In this document: one piece after another, positions 49,216-60,166 of the stretch
How the letters are laid out: each line of letters opens with the position of its first letter
How positions within the stretch are numbered: the first letter of the stretch is position 1
Assembly (NCBI RefSeq): GCF_021134715.1
Contig: NC_060025.1
Span: 2,108,001 to 2,172,000, forward strand
Length of the DNA stretch: 64,000 bases
Source: Daphnia pulex
Lineage: Eukaryota; Arthropoda; Branchiopoda; Diplostraca; Daphniidae
Direction of reading: 5' to 3'
The notes under the pieces: generated by a model
Told to the model about the DNA's origin: nothing
What the model saw: the letters and a program-made list of their open reading frames with translations, nothing else
Database searches by the model: none
Made by a program: the position numbers and the translations under genes

Positions 49216-49479
49216 CGGTTCTTATTATTGACTTTGTTCCTTAATGCACATCTGATCAATATTAGTAATGGGGCCTGGGCGAAGCGTCATTGTCGTTACT
49301 TTTTTATTGTGAAAATAGGTTAAATGCGTCAGGCTTTCAGAACGGATCCAAGTGTTACACCATCTGCGGCCCACACGTTACTGTTTAAATAAATTTAATA
49401 TTGGGTTGAGAAACTCATTTGCTCTGCCTTCATCCTATAGGGAGTAAAACAGGAACGTGAACAAATCATACGTATATAG

Positions 49480-49757
49480 TAAGCTTTTGGTCGCTTGGCC
49501 GCCGTTAGATTACAAATATTTCCAAGCTTCGTGTTTCCATCCGCCTGAGCAGCCGTTGACTCGGCAAGTAGCTGCAGTCCACCAATTGCCGTTGACTGCA
49601 GTCTACCAATTGTTGTTCACTATTTACCAATCAAGAGCGCATTTAATTTTTTGTAATTTTTCCCTAGATTGAACGTAATTTCATCTTCCTCAGATCGCGA
49701 GCAGTTCCGCCGGCCTTCTTGCATTTGCAAATTTAACCACTGCGGACTGCGGTGGCA
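49480..49757 (-). pseudogene. Cathepsin fragment (parts of exons 4 and 5)
   Basis: Closely matches cathepsin copy E around 51357-51580: the start of exon 5 with an internal duplication (the CTGCAGTCCACCAATTG motif twice), the intron and the 3' part of exon 4. It ends abruptly at about 49757, fused to MATH-BTB coding sequence. Confidence 0.8.
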
Positions 49758-50437
49758 TACAAGCTCCTTTAGTATCTGATAAACTGTTCCGAATCATCTT
49801 GTTCGGTCATTTTCCAATCGTCTGTCGCCATCACTTCGCTGGAGAAACTATGGAAGAATTCGACCGCATAGTTCCTCAAATGAAACGCTGGATGCCATTC
49901 ATGGGTGATAAAAAGCAATTCCAAACAATTTTCTGCCGACATTCGATGAATTTAAATGAGTCTCACATTCCGATTTTAACTGTTCCGACAGATATTTATC
50001 CGCAAATATTCCAGCGGACATTTTCCCCATCACGTTGACTCCGACACTTTTCCCGTGTAAAGGAAACGGAGGATTTCATTAAACTCGGCTCCACGTCTTC
50101 AATTTCGACTTGGTGAGTTAAATTTTCTTTTGTTAGGGGCCGAAACATTGCGGCAAAATATTTACTCGTGGCTAAGATGCTTTTGTGGGCTTTAAATTGA
50201 CATCCACGGACGTTAATACTGACGTCGGAAGATTTCATAGTTTCAAAGATTTTTTCCAGTTCGCCAATTAGTTGATCACTGTTGCTGATTGGTTTCTCAT
50301 GGAAATCGTCCTCTGAAGACAACTTGCCTGATAGATAGTATATTATAGGTTTCTTTGGAATGAAAGTTTCGATCGCACAGTAAATGGTAAGCTTCCGTTC
50401 ATTAAACGTACCCAGAATTCATCAACAACATTTTCTG
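49758..50437 (-). pseudogene. MATH-BTB pseudogene 3 (truncated, fused both sides to cathepsin sequence)
   Basis: Covers the end of the MATH domain, the BTB domain and the tail. An open piece of 108 codons (49996-50322) reads QLIGELEKIFETMKSSDVSI and FKAHKSILATSKYFAAMF, with frameshifts around it. Most of the MATH domain is missing. On the high-coordinate side it abuts, at 50438, the start of a cathepsin exon 6 with part of intron 5 (ACTCCACTCCTGCG, GATGATAATCATTTTGACGC), as in copy D near 47885-47935. The locus is a mosaic of the two families. Confidence 0.8.
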
Positions 50438-50815
50438 GACTCCACTCCTGCGTAGCACCGATGATAATCATTTTGACGCTTATTTGAATTTTAGTTTTTC
50501 TTTAAGAAACCTTTTTTTGCTGCCACTCAACTAGATAACCTTTCTCTTGTGATGAACAGGCTAATGACTGCTTTAATTCTAATGCAGAATTAGATTGAAT
50601 TAACTCTGATCCCTTAATTTATTAGTTTCTTTTAACTTGTTATTTTAATATTATTCAGAGCATTTATGGGGCGTCTATTTAAATGGAAAGTAATGCTGAA
50701 GAAAAATTGCCAAATCGATGCCAAATAATTTTATTACCATAAACCGAAAAATCAAAACCCATAACAATTAAACCACGTATGTATACGTGATGACTGATTT
50801 TTTAAATATTATTCC

Positions 50816-52233
50816 TTAAACAATATTGGTAGTGCGAGAATAGTATTCAATCATGCACAAGTCAACACCTCTGCGAACGAGAACGTATCCGGCAGCTCCC
50901 CATCCACTACCCCACGAATTACGGACGACCTTGATTTAATTCATTTCACAGTTATTAGAATTGGACTACATTTATAGAATTGTGTTCAGGAAGTAGGAGT
51001 TGATTGAACTATTTACCCAATAATCGACACCACTCAAAGCGCCATAACCAACGACGTTCATGGCGTGAGCATTATTTGCCACGCAGTTGGTGTCATAGAA
51101 AACTCCACTCCTGCAAAATATCAGTGATGATTAATCATTTCCCCCACTAATCAAATGCACCGTGTTTACTTGTAGTTGAAGAAGGTTGAGGGGAGCTGCA
51201 TGTAAATGGAAAGGATCCTTCCGCTGGCCAGAACAGTCTTCATTTTATCAACGGTGCCAACCCATTCCACATAAGCTGAAGAAGAAACTTTAGCACCGAT
51301 CGACATGGTCGAAGTACTGAAACGGCATGTTCCATTTTTAGCTGTGTAAGCGTAGGAGCTTTCGGTCGCTTGACCACCGTTAGCTGACAAATATTTCCAA
51401 GCTTCGTGTTCCCATCCACCTGAGCAGCCGTTAACTCGGCTGCAGTCCACCAATTGCTGTTCACTGTTAACCAATCAAGAGCGCATTTAATTTTTGTAAC
51501 TTTTCACTAGATTGAACGTCATTTCATCTACCTCAGATCGCGAGCAGTTCCGCCGGCCTTTTTGCACTTGCCAAATTCAACCACTGCGGTGGCAGAGAAT
51601 GTCCAGCAACTTCCACATCCGCCTTGGTTTCTTACCTTTGGCAAGCACGCATCAGTACGGTAATCAATCTAAAACAACATGTTTTTACATTTAAGTAGCA
51701 ATTTGTCGATAGTTTTGTTCCGTGTCTAACTTACGGAAGTGGGCAGTTGTCGGCTAGAAATTTGGCGAAGCAAAGTAGGACGTTCGGGCTTCATACCACC
51801 CAAACGAGCTTGTTTCTCATCTTCGGTCTTAAAGTAATTGCAACGAAATGGAAAGTTTTGAGTTCACCGCAGGGGACAATTAACTGAATGACAGAGAGAA
51901 AAAGAAGATAATTACCATAGTTGAGAACTCATTGTGTTCCATTTTGAAAGGAGCAGCTGCATTAGAGTTGTGCTTGGCAATCCTGGCATGCGTTTCGCCA
52001 AAGAGGAATTTGCGGTGTCCGTATTCGGCCTTAGTTTGAACTCCCATCGGGAATCTAGACTAAATGATCGATTGAAAACAAAATAATATTGAATATCACA
52101 TCACAAAATTGAGTAAAAATAACGTTTTGAATTTTACCAGGTAATCTTGCCAAGCGACTTCCAAATCCTCGGATGCGTGGAGTCCTGCAGCCAATGCCAT
52201 CATAATCACGACGACGAAGGTAAATTTACCCAT
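50816..52233 (-). CDS. Cathepsin L-like cysteine protease, copy E
   Basis: Seven coding exons (52138-52233, 51916-52059, 51735-51827, 51532-51668, 51170-51463, 51017-51110, 50816-50929) give 323 residues. Signal peptide [21 protein letters not shown]29 propeptide ([20 protein letters not shown]), and a papain domain from [20 protein letters not shown]. The active-site motif is GSCWTFSA, with Thr for the usual Ala but the ordinary Phe, unlike copies C and D. His [12 protein letters not shown] and Asn [10 protein letters not shown] are conserved. Exon sizes match copy D except for a one-codon shorter exon 1. The preceding 49.5-50.5 kb mosaic contains scraps of a near copy of this gene. Predicted active. 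Confidence 0.9.
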
Positions 52234-52234
52234 T

Positions 52235-52434
52235 CTTTTAAAACAGCAAAATGACAGTCATTTATGGCAAATGAATGTTTACATAGACACATATATATAC
52301 ATTCCATTTCTATTCTCTAAAAATGTTAGTTAACTTTAACTTACCTCAGAAACCAATTTTGTTGCGGAGTCGACTGTGTGGTTGAAACGCAGAGAGAAGG
52401 ATGAAAAATGCGTCCGAAACCCTTCTCTTTTATA
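52235..52434 (-). promoter_or_regulatory. TATA box and UTR intron of cathepsin copy E
   Basis: Minus-strand TATAAAAG at 52434-52427, a UTR exon ending at 52345 (CTGAG|GTAAG), and a UTR intron 52235-52344 ending one base before the ATG. Confidence 0.6.
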
Positions 52435-52671
52435 CAGTTCTGATTATTGACTATTCCTAATGCACATCTGATCGATAAAAATTGATGGCTGTACGAAGCA
52501 ATATTTTCGATTCTCTTTTCATCATCAAGGTAGAGGAAAACGTCCTGTTTTGTAGATCGAATCCAACCGCCACACCATCTGTGGCCCAGACGTTACTGTT
52601 TGAACGAACTTCGTAGTGGGTGTGGAAACTAATTGCTATTGGTTTTGTCCTGTAGGTATATCCTGCGAAGT

Positions 52672-52815
52672 GCAGGAACGTGAACAGCAACGGCTTTCTG
52701 CGACACAGGTTGGACAGAATTAGCCTATCGTGCATTACATACAGTGCATGCGGGAACGTAAACAGCAGCTATCTGCGGACACAGGTGGGCGTGAATTGGC
52801 CTGTCATGCATCATC
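52672..52815. repeat. Two diverged tandem copies of about 75 bp
   Basis: Motifs GGAACGT.AACAGCA, TGCG.ACACAGGT, GAATT.GCCTATCGTGCAT and GAATTGGCCTGTCATGCAT recur at a spacing of about 75 bp in the upstream flank of cathepsin copy E. No coding role seen. Confidence 0.45.
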
Positions 52816-52949
52816 CCCAAAGACACTTTTTTTTACTAACAATTACGATACTTTTTCCCTGGAACTAAATCTGCTTTAATGTTTTTCGATTATGGGCTTA
52901 TGGCGCATTGTCTAATTATCACCTTATTTAGTTTAATTATTGTTTTCCC

Positions 52950-53155
52950 CTTTCACTTTGGTTTCTTGACTTTTCTTCCCGGTAGCAAGCACGAATTAAT
53001 ATGGTAGTCAACCTTTAGCAACTTGTTTTTTATATTTAGCAATAATTTGCCAATATTTTCATCTTGTTTCGTGCCTATTAACTTACAGCACTGGGCAATG
53101 CTCAGCTAGCAACTGCGCGCCACCCATTACGACACATTAGAAAGACGTCGAGCAA
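52950..53155 (-). pseudogene. Cathepsin fragment (start of exon 4, intron 3, exon 3)
   Basis: Similar to copies D and E at the exon 4 start (GGTAGTCAACCT acceptor region), the intron and exon 3 (ACTGGGCAATGCTCAGCTAG-like). No catalytic exon remains. It is followed by the 3' flank of a truncated MATH-BTB copy. Confidence 0.65.
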
Positions 53156-53260
53156 ACATCACAGGAATAACGATCTATGTCCTTTTTATTCAAACGTTAT
53201 AATAGAAATTTAAAATTCTAAGTGATAAAATTGTCTTTCCCCATCTAGAAGACCAGATAA

Positions 53261-53563
53261 TCAACATTCAAAATTTATTTTAACAAGAGATTTGACAAGT
53301 TCCTTTAGGATAGTGAGACATAGCTCTGGATGACCTTGTTCGGCCTTTTCCCATTCGTCCGTCGCCATCACTTCGCCTGAGAAATTACGGAAGAATTCGA
53401 CCGCATACTTCTTCAAATAAAAAGCTGGATGATGTTCATGGGTATTTAAAGTAATTCCAAGACAATTTTCTGCCGACATTCGATGAATTAATTGAGTCTC
53501 ACATTCCGATTTCAACTGTTCCAACAGATATTTATCCGCAACCGCAAGAATTCCGATGCACAT
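53261..53563 (-). pseudogene. MATH-BTB pseudogene 4 (C-terminal third only)
   Basis: Encodes the end of the BTB domain and the tail (GILAVADKYLLEQLKSECET, YAVEFFRNFSGEVMATDEWE, LTILKELVKSLV). The MATH domain and most of the BTB domain are absent, with a break near 53557. The usual stop after KSLV is mutated, so the frame runs five codons further (KINFEC). Confidence 0.85.
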
Positions 53564-54034
53564 AATATCAATCCCATCAACATGTTCATATAGCAGCTCC
53601 GACCGATATCGGGAGATCCGATGGTCATTGGGAAATAGTTAAAAAGTAAAAAAATTCTGTTTCACAAATGCGTTTAGTAGCTCACCAATAATCCGGGCTT
53701 TAAGCGTCTCTTTTTGGGGTAAATAAGCTACGTATATGGTTCGGTCCTACAGCAATCTTACGGCGTAGGCTAAAATATTACACACCTTATAATGTCGTTG
53801 AAGTTGAACCCATCAGGAAGACGTTCAGTCAACAACAATTTTAGATCAAAATTAAGGTCCCTTGCACTCGCAGCTTTTCAGACTCGTCAACATCTTTGTA
53901 TTTCTGAATGGAGGGAAATCACCTGATACAATCAAACACGGCAAAATCATTTCCTTATTTAAACATAATGAAAATTAAACATTCCAAGTAATGATTCCTT
54001 TTTTTTTGACAAATAATCAAGTTTCCAAATTTAT

Positions 54035-55120
54035 CTATACAAGGGATTTGACAAGGTCCATCAACATACTGTTAAACTGTTCGAGATCTTCTTGTTCGGC
54101 CTTTTTCCAATCGTCCATCGCCATCACTTCGCCTGCAAATTGACGGAAGAATTCGACCGCATATTTCCTCAAATGAAACGCTGGGTGGTGTTCATCGGTG
54201 ATCAAAAGCAATCCCAGGCAATTTTCTGCCGACATTCGATTGGTCAATTGAGTTTCACATTCCATTTTTAATTGTTCCAACAGATATTTATCGGCAACCG
54301 CAAGTATTCCGGCGGGCATCTTCCCCATCGACGACTCCGACACTTTCCCAGTGTAGATGAAGCGGAGAATTTCGTGAAACACGGCCGGCTCGACGTCTTC
54401 AACTTCGATTCGGTTCGTCAAATTTTCTTTAGTTGGATGTTCGAACATCGCGTCAAAATATTTACTTCTTGCGACCAAAATGCTCTTGTGGGCTTTAAAT
54501 TGACGTCCACGGACGTTAAAGATGATGTCAGAAAATTTCGTAGTTTCAAAGAGTTCTTCCAGTTCGGCAACTACTAGTCGATCGCTGTTGCTGAATAGTT
54601 TCTCATCCAAATCGGCCTCTATAGCCAACTTCTTTGATAGTTTTTCAGGAATTATTTGAATTAAACTTTCGATCACACAGTTGATAGTAAGATTCCCATT
54701 AACAAAACACTCGGATTCCATCAACGTTTTTTTCTTCAGCTGAAATACGCAATATGGGAGATTTGTAAATTGATGTAAACCGTGTTTTTGCTGGAAAATC
54801 TTTTCTCGTTTTTTATTGGAAATCGCAATCGTCACACGGACGGGATTACGTAATGGGTTGTTAGGAAAGGAACTTTGCAGATTGATCATCAGATTGGATC
54901 CCTGGTCAAAAAAGAATAGAGTCCATTTTGATTCTGGGGTTTTTTCGTGGGAAAAATAAGCTGAAGAATAACTTGAACCCCAGTTTTCAAAAGATTTGAG
55001 AATCGCAAACTGTTGAAAGGTCCACTCAAATTTAAGTTGAACAAGTTCGGTCTGCGTTTGGCACCAAACTATGCTTCCTGCTGATGGCGGAGCTGCTTTA
55101 TTTAATTTCTGGTCGCTCAT
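54035..55120 (-). CDS. MATH-BTB (SPOP-like) protein 5
   Basis: A single exon of 361 residues starting MSDQKLNKAAPPSAGSIVWC. The MATH domain spans about residues 25-155 (LKFEWTFQQFAILKSFENWG, NPVRVTIAISNKKREKIF, FVNGNLTINCVIES). The BTB domain begins near 190 (TKFSDIIFNVRGRQFKAHKS, DAMFEHPTKENL, EDVEPAVFHEILRFIYTGKV, AVADKYLLEQLKMECETQL), followed by a BACK-like tail ending LVKSLV. Probable Cullin-3 substrate adaptor by analogy with SPOP. It is intact with its own initiator and palindrome upstream. Some MATH loops differ from the paralogues (for example QGSNLMINLQSSFPNN), so substrates may differ. Confidence 0.9.
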   Translation of the reverse strand: MSDQKLNKAAPPSAGSIVWCQTQTELVQLKFEWTFQQFAILKSFENWGSSYSSAYFSHEKTPESKWTLFFFDQGSNLMINLQSSFPNNPLRNPVRVTIAISNKKREKIFQQKHGLHQFTNLPYCVFQLKKKTLMESECFVNGNLTINCVIESLIQIIPEKLSKKLAIEADLDEKLFSNSDRLVVAELEELFETTKFSDIIFNVRGRQFKAHKSILVARSKYFDAMFEHPTKENLTNRIEVEDVEPAVFHEILRFIYTGKVSESSMGKMPAGILAVADKYLLEQLKMECETQLTNRMSAENCLGLLLITDEHHPAFHLRKYAVEFFRQFAGEVMAMDDWKKAEQEDLEQFNSMLMDLVKSLV

Positions 55121-55181
55121 TTTAATTTAGGAACAAATAAAATCTAATAGAACACTGATCATCAGTAAGATCGCAAGAACG

Positions 55182-55251
55182 ACTGAACAGACACACAATC
55201 GCTCCCAAAGACGAAGCCAAATCGTCGAACGTGTTAATCGTTGAATTACGA
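55182..55251 (-). promoter_or_regulatory. Promoter of MATH-BTB gene 5 (initiator plus array palindromes)
   Basis: Initiator TCAGTCGTTC on the minus strand at 55186 downward, with the putative +1 at 55184. Upstream lie a partial palindrome TCGTCGAACGTG (55222-55233) and a second copy TCGTTGAATTACGA (55238-55251). No TATA box. Confidence 0.5.
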
Positions 55252-55439
55252 GAAGTAATCGTCGTAGTTTGGTCAAATTTTACAAGAATCCTCAAACAAA
55301 AATCTTGATTTCTTGAGGTAAACATTTCATGCAGCAAAAATTTTAAAAGATTTGGATAGCATGATTAAATTAAATTAAATTGTTTTCTTTCTAGCGATTA
55401 ATCTGAATATTTTTTATAGCAATCATCGGGGAGACTTTT

Positions 55440-55535
55440 ACACGCGATAATAATGTTACCGGGAAATTGCATAACACTTGTATGCGTGGAGATTGGCAGC
55501 CAACTATCACAATCACGGCAACGAAGGTAAATTTA
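55440..55535 (-). pseudogene. Cathepsin remnant: 3' flank joined to signal-peptide exon
   Basis: Sequence like the 3' flank of the intact cathepsins runs straight into a piece of the signal-peptide exon (GTAAATTTACCTTCGTTGCC on the minus strand). The whole catalytic body is deleted. The same junction type recurs at 61800-61915. Confidence 0.65.
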
Positions 55536-56339
55536 CATATTTTGTTTTTCTCGTTTATCCATTATTATTTAGTATGTCCTGTTTGTATCATTCCCATCAA
55601 TTTTGTTTGCTCCACAAGTATTTTAAATTTTAGGGGAAGTATAAAACTATTCGTGTTTTCCGTGTTACTCTCCCATTGATGAAATCGACATCTGCCAAAG
55701 TTCCCCAGCTGCGTTTATGTATGCCGACCGGATGGCATTGATCGCAAAGTGAAAGATCAGCCATTGGTTATAAATGTCTTATAATTGCCATTGGGGAAAA
55801 GTTAAACGTTCTGTTCCTCAAATGCAGTTAGTATAGCTCATTACTAATTCTTTCTGGGAAGTTGTGTCTAGAAGAAATTGGGGACTACTTAATTAATTAC
55901 TCTGTTTGTAGTCAGAAAATGGGATCGATAGACATATTTAGCCTGACTAGCGCTTTTGTTACATCCTTAATTATCCAAACCAAAACTCTACTAAAAACTT
56001 GCAAACTAAAAACTAAACTTTCTCAATTTTTTTTCCCCCTTAGTTGACAATTATCTTGGAATAAAATTACGTAACCCCATCCTTTCAAAGAAAAAGGCCG
56101 GGAAAGGTAAAGACAACGCCCCCAAAGTTTTTCCAAACTTGGTTAAGATATTTGCGTTTTGCTCCACCAGCCTCCGACAAACCATTTCTTAAATAATCCC
56201 TTTTATACTTCATTAAGTTAATGGAATAACATTATCCAAAATTATTCCACCCCAACAGGATTTCATTACTGTTACTTCACACACCCTGCGTTACTTGTAT
56301 GTTACTTAATAAAAATGCTGCCTGTATATGCTTTATAAC

Positions 56340-56680
56340 AGGTTTCACGTTGAGCAGATACTTACATTTACCCGCAGCCTTTACCAAATTCAACCACCGC
56401 AGGCACCACAGGTGCAGAGATATTCCAGCAGCTTCCACACCCGCTTCCATTCCTTACCAGTAGTGAGCACGAATAAGTAAGGAAGACAATCGTATATAGC
56501 AGCATGTTTTTATTTTTAGCAATAATTTGTCAGGAATATTTTCATCTTGTTCTGTGCCCATTAACTTACAGAACTGAGCTATGCTCGGCTACTAACAGTG
56601 CACACTACCCAATAAGAAGACATTCAGGCAACAAAGCACCCGCATCGATGTTTAGTCTTAAAAAAATTTGAATTCAACCC
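56340..56680 (-). pseudogene. Cathepsin fragment (exons 4 and 3)
   Basis: An exon 4 remnant spans about 56365-56490 and shows the minus-strand string TGTGGAAGCTGCTGGAATAT, which retains a GSCW-like reading. It has insertions such as AGGCACCACAGGTGC and a damaged acceptor. The intron and an exon 3 remnant follow (56570-56665). The signal-peptide, propeptide and His/Asn exons are absent. Confidence 0.7.
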
Positions 56681-56917
56681 AATTTTATTAAGATGTAACA
56701 AAATGAAATGAAGTTTTGAATGACATTTTTAGAGTTGGGCTTCCTTTTACTCGCAGCATTTCAAACTCATCAAAATCTTTGTATTTCTGAATGGAGGAAA
56801 TCACACGATACAATTAGACACGGGTAAAGTATATCTTCATTTGATACTGAAATCAAACATTCCAATTCCAAGTAATGATTCCTTTTTTTGAACAAATAAT
56901 CAACATTTCAAATTTAT

Positions 56918-58078
56918 CTAAACAAGAGATTTGACAAGATCTTGCAGCACACTGAAACATTTTTCAGGATTATCTTTTTTGGCCTTTTCCCAATCCCTCG
57001 TCGCCATCACTTCGCTGGAGAAATTGCGGAAGAATTCGACCGCATACTGTCTCAAATGAAACGCTGGATGATGTTCATGGGTGTTCAAAAGTAATTCCAG
57101 ACAATTTTCTACCGACATTCGATGAATGATATGAGTCTCACACTCAATTTTCAATTGATCCAATAGATATTTATCCGCAACCGCAAATATTTCAAAGGGC
57201 ATGTTCTCCATCGTCGACTCCGACACTTTTCCAGTGTAGATGAAGCGGAGGATTTCATTGAACACGTCCGGCTCAACATCTTCAACTTCGACTTGGTTCG
57301 TCAAATTTTCTTGAGTTGGGTGCTCAAACATCGCAGTGAAAAATTTACTTCTTGAGGCCAAAATGCTTTTGTGGGCTTTAAATTGGCGTCCACGGACGTT
57401 GAAGGCGATGTCGGAAAATTTCAAATCTCCAAAGAGTCCTGTTAGTTGGGCAACTAGTTGGTCGCTGTTGCCGAATGGTTTCTCATCCAAATTAGCCACT
57501 GTAGACGACTTGCCCGACAGTACAGGATTTTTCAATACGAAACTTTCAATCTCACAGTAGATGGTGAGTTTCCCATTGACGAAGCACCGGGACTCTACTA
57601 AACTTTTTTTTGCGATTTGAAAAACACAGCAAGGCAATTTTGTATATTGCGGTAAACATTGTTGTTGCGGGAAAATCTGTTCGCGTTTTCTATTCGAAAT
57701 GGCAATCTTCACTCGGACGGGATTTGCTAATTGATTGGGATAAGGCATTTCCAGGCTGATCTTGATATTGGCTCCCTCGTCAGACAATCGCAGAGTCCAC
57801 TTCGACTCAGGGGTTTTTTCGTGAAAAAATTGAGACGAATAATAATCTCCCCATTTTTCAAAAGTTTTTAGGAACGCTAATTGGTGAATGGTCCACTCAA
57901 ACTTTAATTGAACAACTTCGTTTTGCGTTTGGCACCAAGCTATGCTACCTGGTGTTGGCAGAATTTCTTTATTTGCCTGTAAAATGAAATCACCTTGTTT
58001 TGCCGAAAGCGTTTGGCACCGAACTACTCTTCTATTTGGTGGTGGAATAATTTCTTTAGTTGCTTGTTGGGCGCTCAT
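56918..58078 (-). CDS. MATH-BTB (SPOP-like) protein 6 with duplicated N-terminal leader
   Basis: A single exon of 386 residues, about 21-25 longer than its paralogues. The N-terminal leader is present twice: MSAQQATKEIIPPPNRRVVR then CQT, and again QANKEILPTPGSIAWCQT, offset by 28 codons. This is an 84-bp tandem duplication with some divergence. The MATH domain then runs about 55-180 (LKFEWTIHQLAFLKTFEKWG, NPVRVKIAISNRKREQIF) and the BTB domain from about 216 (LKFSDIAFNVRGRQFKAHKS, TAMFEHPTQENL, EDVEPDVFNEILRFIYTG), followed by the BACK-like tail. Intact, with a strong upstream palindrome pair. Probable Cullin-3 adaptor by analogy with SPOP. Confidence 0.9.
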   Translation of the reverse strand: MSAQQATKEIIPPPNRRVVRCQTLSAKQGDFILQANKEILPTPGSIAWCQTQNEVVQLKFEWTIHQLAFLKTFEKWGDYYSSQFFHEKTPESKWTLRLSDEGANIKISLEMPYPNQLANPVRVKIAISNRKREQIFPQQQCLPQYTKLPCCVFQIAKKSLVESRCFVNGKLTIYCEIESFVLKNPVLSGKSSTVANLDEKPFGNSDQLVAQLTGLFGDLKFSDIAFNVRGRQFKAHKSILASRSKFFTAMFEHPTQENLTNQVEVEDVEPDVFNEILRFIYTGKVSESTMENMPFEIFAVADKYLLDQLKIECETHIIHRMSVENCLELLLNTHEHHPAFHLRQYAVEFFRNFSSEVMATRDWEKAKKDNPEKCFSVLQDLVKSLV

Positions 58079-58139
58079 TTTAACTTGGAAACAAATTAAA
58101 TCTAATAGTAAGACTGCTCAGTAAGAGTGGACAAGAATG

Positions 58140-58219
58140 ACTGAGATCAGGCAGAGCAGCCAGCCACCAAAGACAAAGTAGAAATCGTCGAACGACGAGA
58201 GGTTATCGTTGAACAACGA
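58140..58219 (-). promoter_or_regulatory. Promoter of MATH-BTB gene 6
   Basis: Initiator TCAGT on the minus strand at 58144-58140. Upstream are the perfect palindromic core TCGTCGAACGACGA (58185-58198) and a variant TCGTTGAACAACGA (58206-58219), itself a perfect dyad with TCGTTG and CAACGA arms. A third half, AATCGACG, follows near 58226. Confidence 0.6.
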
Positions 58220-58888
58220 GAGTTAATCGACGTATACGTTCTCTTGACGACTATAGTTTCCTTGAAAATACTACCCCACCTCTCATAATTTCAAGATAAA
58301 CGTGTCAGGTAAGAAAAAAAAAATAGCAGTAGGCCTACGTTTGATATAGGCCTAAATTTCGTTTTCGTAATTCTTACAAAACACAATTATATTTTGGTTT
58401 TTGCCTAGAGAAAGCATAACAGCTTAACGTGTTTCCCGGCACTCCGGACATCACTTTAGACCTTTTGAAGTACAGGCCAAATGCCAATTGCCTTTGAGAA
58501 ATTCGAACGTGTAAAAGTTAAAAATTCTGATTCTCAAGTGCAGTCAGTTGCTTCTCATTAATTCTTTCTTTTAATTTGTTGTATAATTATTATTCTGTTT
58601 AATAGTCGAAAAATGTGATTGATAGTCATATTTTCAGCCTGGCTAGCGTGATCCTTATAGCTAATCCATCGAAACATTTAAATTGAATTCATTCCAGCTG
58701 GATTGAAACACATCATAGTGCCTTGCGGATCCATCGAGGGATCGAGGAGCAGTTCCGAGCAGTTCGAGGAGCTAGCACATTAGATCGAGGAAAGTTCCGT
58801 CCGACTTTAACATTTACCAAATGTATGTTGAAACTGAAAAGCGATAACTCAACATAAATTTACGTCAAAATAACTGTAAACATTTTAC

Positions 58889-59185
58889 TAGATATGCCTG
58901 CCAAACGGATTCAAAATCTTCGGCTGCGTGGGGAGTCTTGCAGCGAGTGCCATCATCACAATCACGGCGACGAAGGTAAATTTACCCATTCTGTACCTGC
59001 ATTACTGCATTAGTATCCCATGTATTAATGGCAAATGAAGGTTGACATTTATTTCTATAATATTTTGTGTTAACTTGAACATACCTGTAGAAAGCTAAGT
59101 TGTTCTTGTAGGGTTGGCTGAGAGGTTGAATCGCAAAGAGAAGGCCAAATTTCCATCCGAAACCTCCGCCTTTTTCTTATACAGT
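58889..59185 (-). pseudogene. Cathepsin remnant: promoter, 5' UTR and frameshifted exon 1
   Basis: Exon 1 starts MGKFTFVAVIVMMALAA as in copies D and E. One extra C then shifts the frame (RLPTQPKILN) to a stop. A UTR intron and a TATA-like TATAAG (about 59177-59182) are still recognisable. No further cathepsin exon follows before the next MATH-BTB 5' region. Confidence 0.8.
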
Positions 59186-60166
59186 TCTCATTATTGACTC
59201 TGCTGTTCATGCACCCTGATTGATAGACAATTAGGGACTTAGTAAAAAGCATTATACCTGTCCCATCATCAAGATAGCGTTAACCTTCTTATCCAGGCTA
59301 ACTTATGCATTCGTTATGACTACGTTATTTTTGGTGGAGATCCGAATGAATTTTTTTGCTTGAATTTTCGCCATCTAACTAAGGATCTTTGAATCTAGAA
59401 ATTTTGCTGTAAACATTTGTTGGAATAGCGCTGACGGAGTGACGGGAAATTGATAGAAAAAGTTGATCTCTTTAACATCGAGTTTTATTGCCGTAAACTG
59501 ACAAAGCTAAACCCATGGCACCATATAGTATCTTTCAAATAGGAACAGTGGGACAATAGGAAACGTACATCTATGCGTGTGGACGTTCAGTCAGGACGTA
59601 AGGTGGATGGGCTTCAAGATGGGCTTCCAGCGTCACTTTTTGTTTTGGTGATGAGCTACGTACGTAAATGATTCCCATAATAATATTAAGGAGTAATATA
59701 TTAAAAACCTAATAATGTCGTTGAACCTACAGATTAACTAAAAGCTAATAAAAACTAAAAAGCTAAGGACCCATTACCCATTAGATAGACGTTTAAATAA
59801 CATAGGCATAGCACCCAAATAACAATATTTAGTCTTAACAAGATTCAAACGAAACCAAATTTTATTCAGATATTCTGTGATCAAATGATTAGAGCACGCC
59901 GAAGAAGAGACGTTTTTCGATCGAAATTACCGAAACTGAAAAATCATAAAGGCTCGTTTTGGAAGAAATTCCTATTTTTAGTTGGGCTTCTTTGCATTCA
60001 CAGGTCTTCAAACTCGTCAACATTTTTGTATTTCTGAATGAAAGAATCACATGAAGCAATAAAACACGTGGCTAAATTGCATTTCCATTTGAACGTAAAC
60101 ATGAAAATCAAACATTCTATGACCATATTTTTTCCATCGAACAGATAATAAACATTCAAAATTTAT
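59186..60166. other. Intergenic remnants of the duplication unit
   Basis: Contains a block like the cathepsin 3' flank (GTAAACTGACAAAGCTAAACCCA near 59494, matched near 62262) and other low-copy blocks shared with 62240-62640. No gene seen. Confidence 0.5.
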
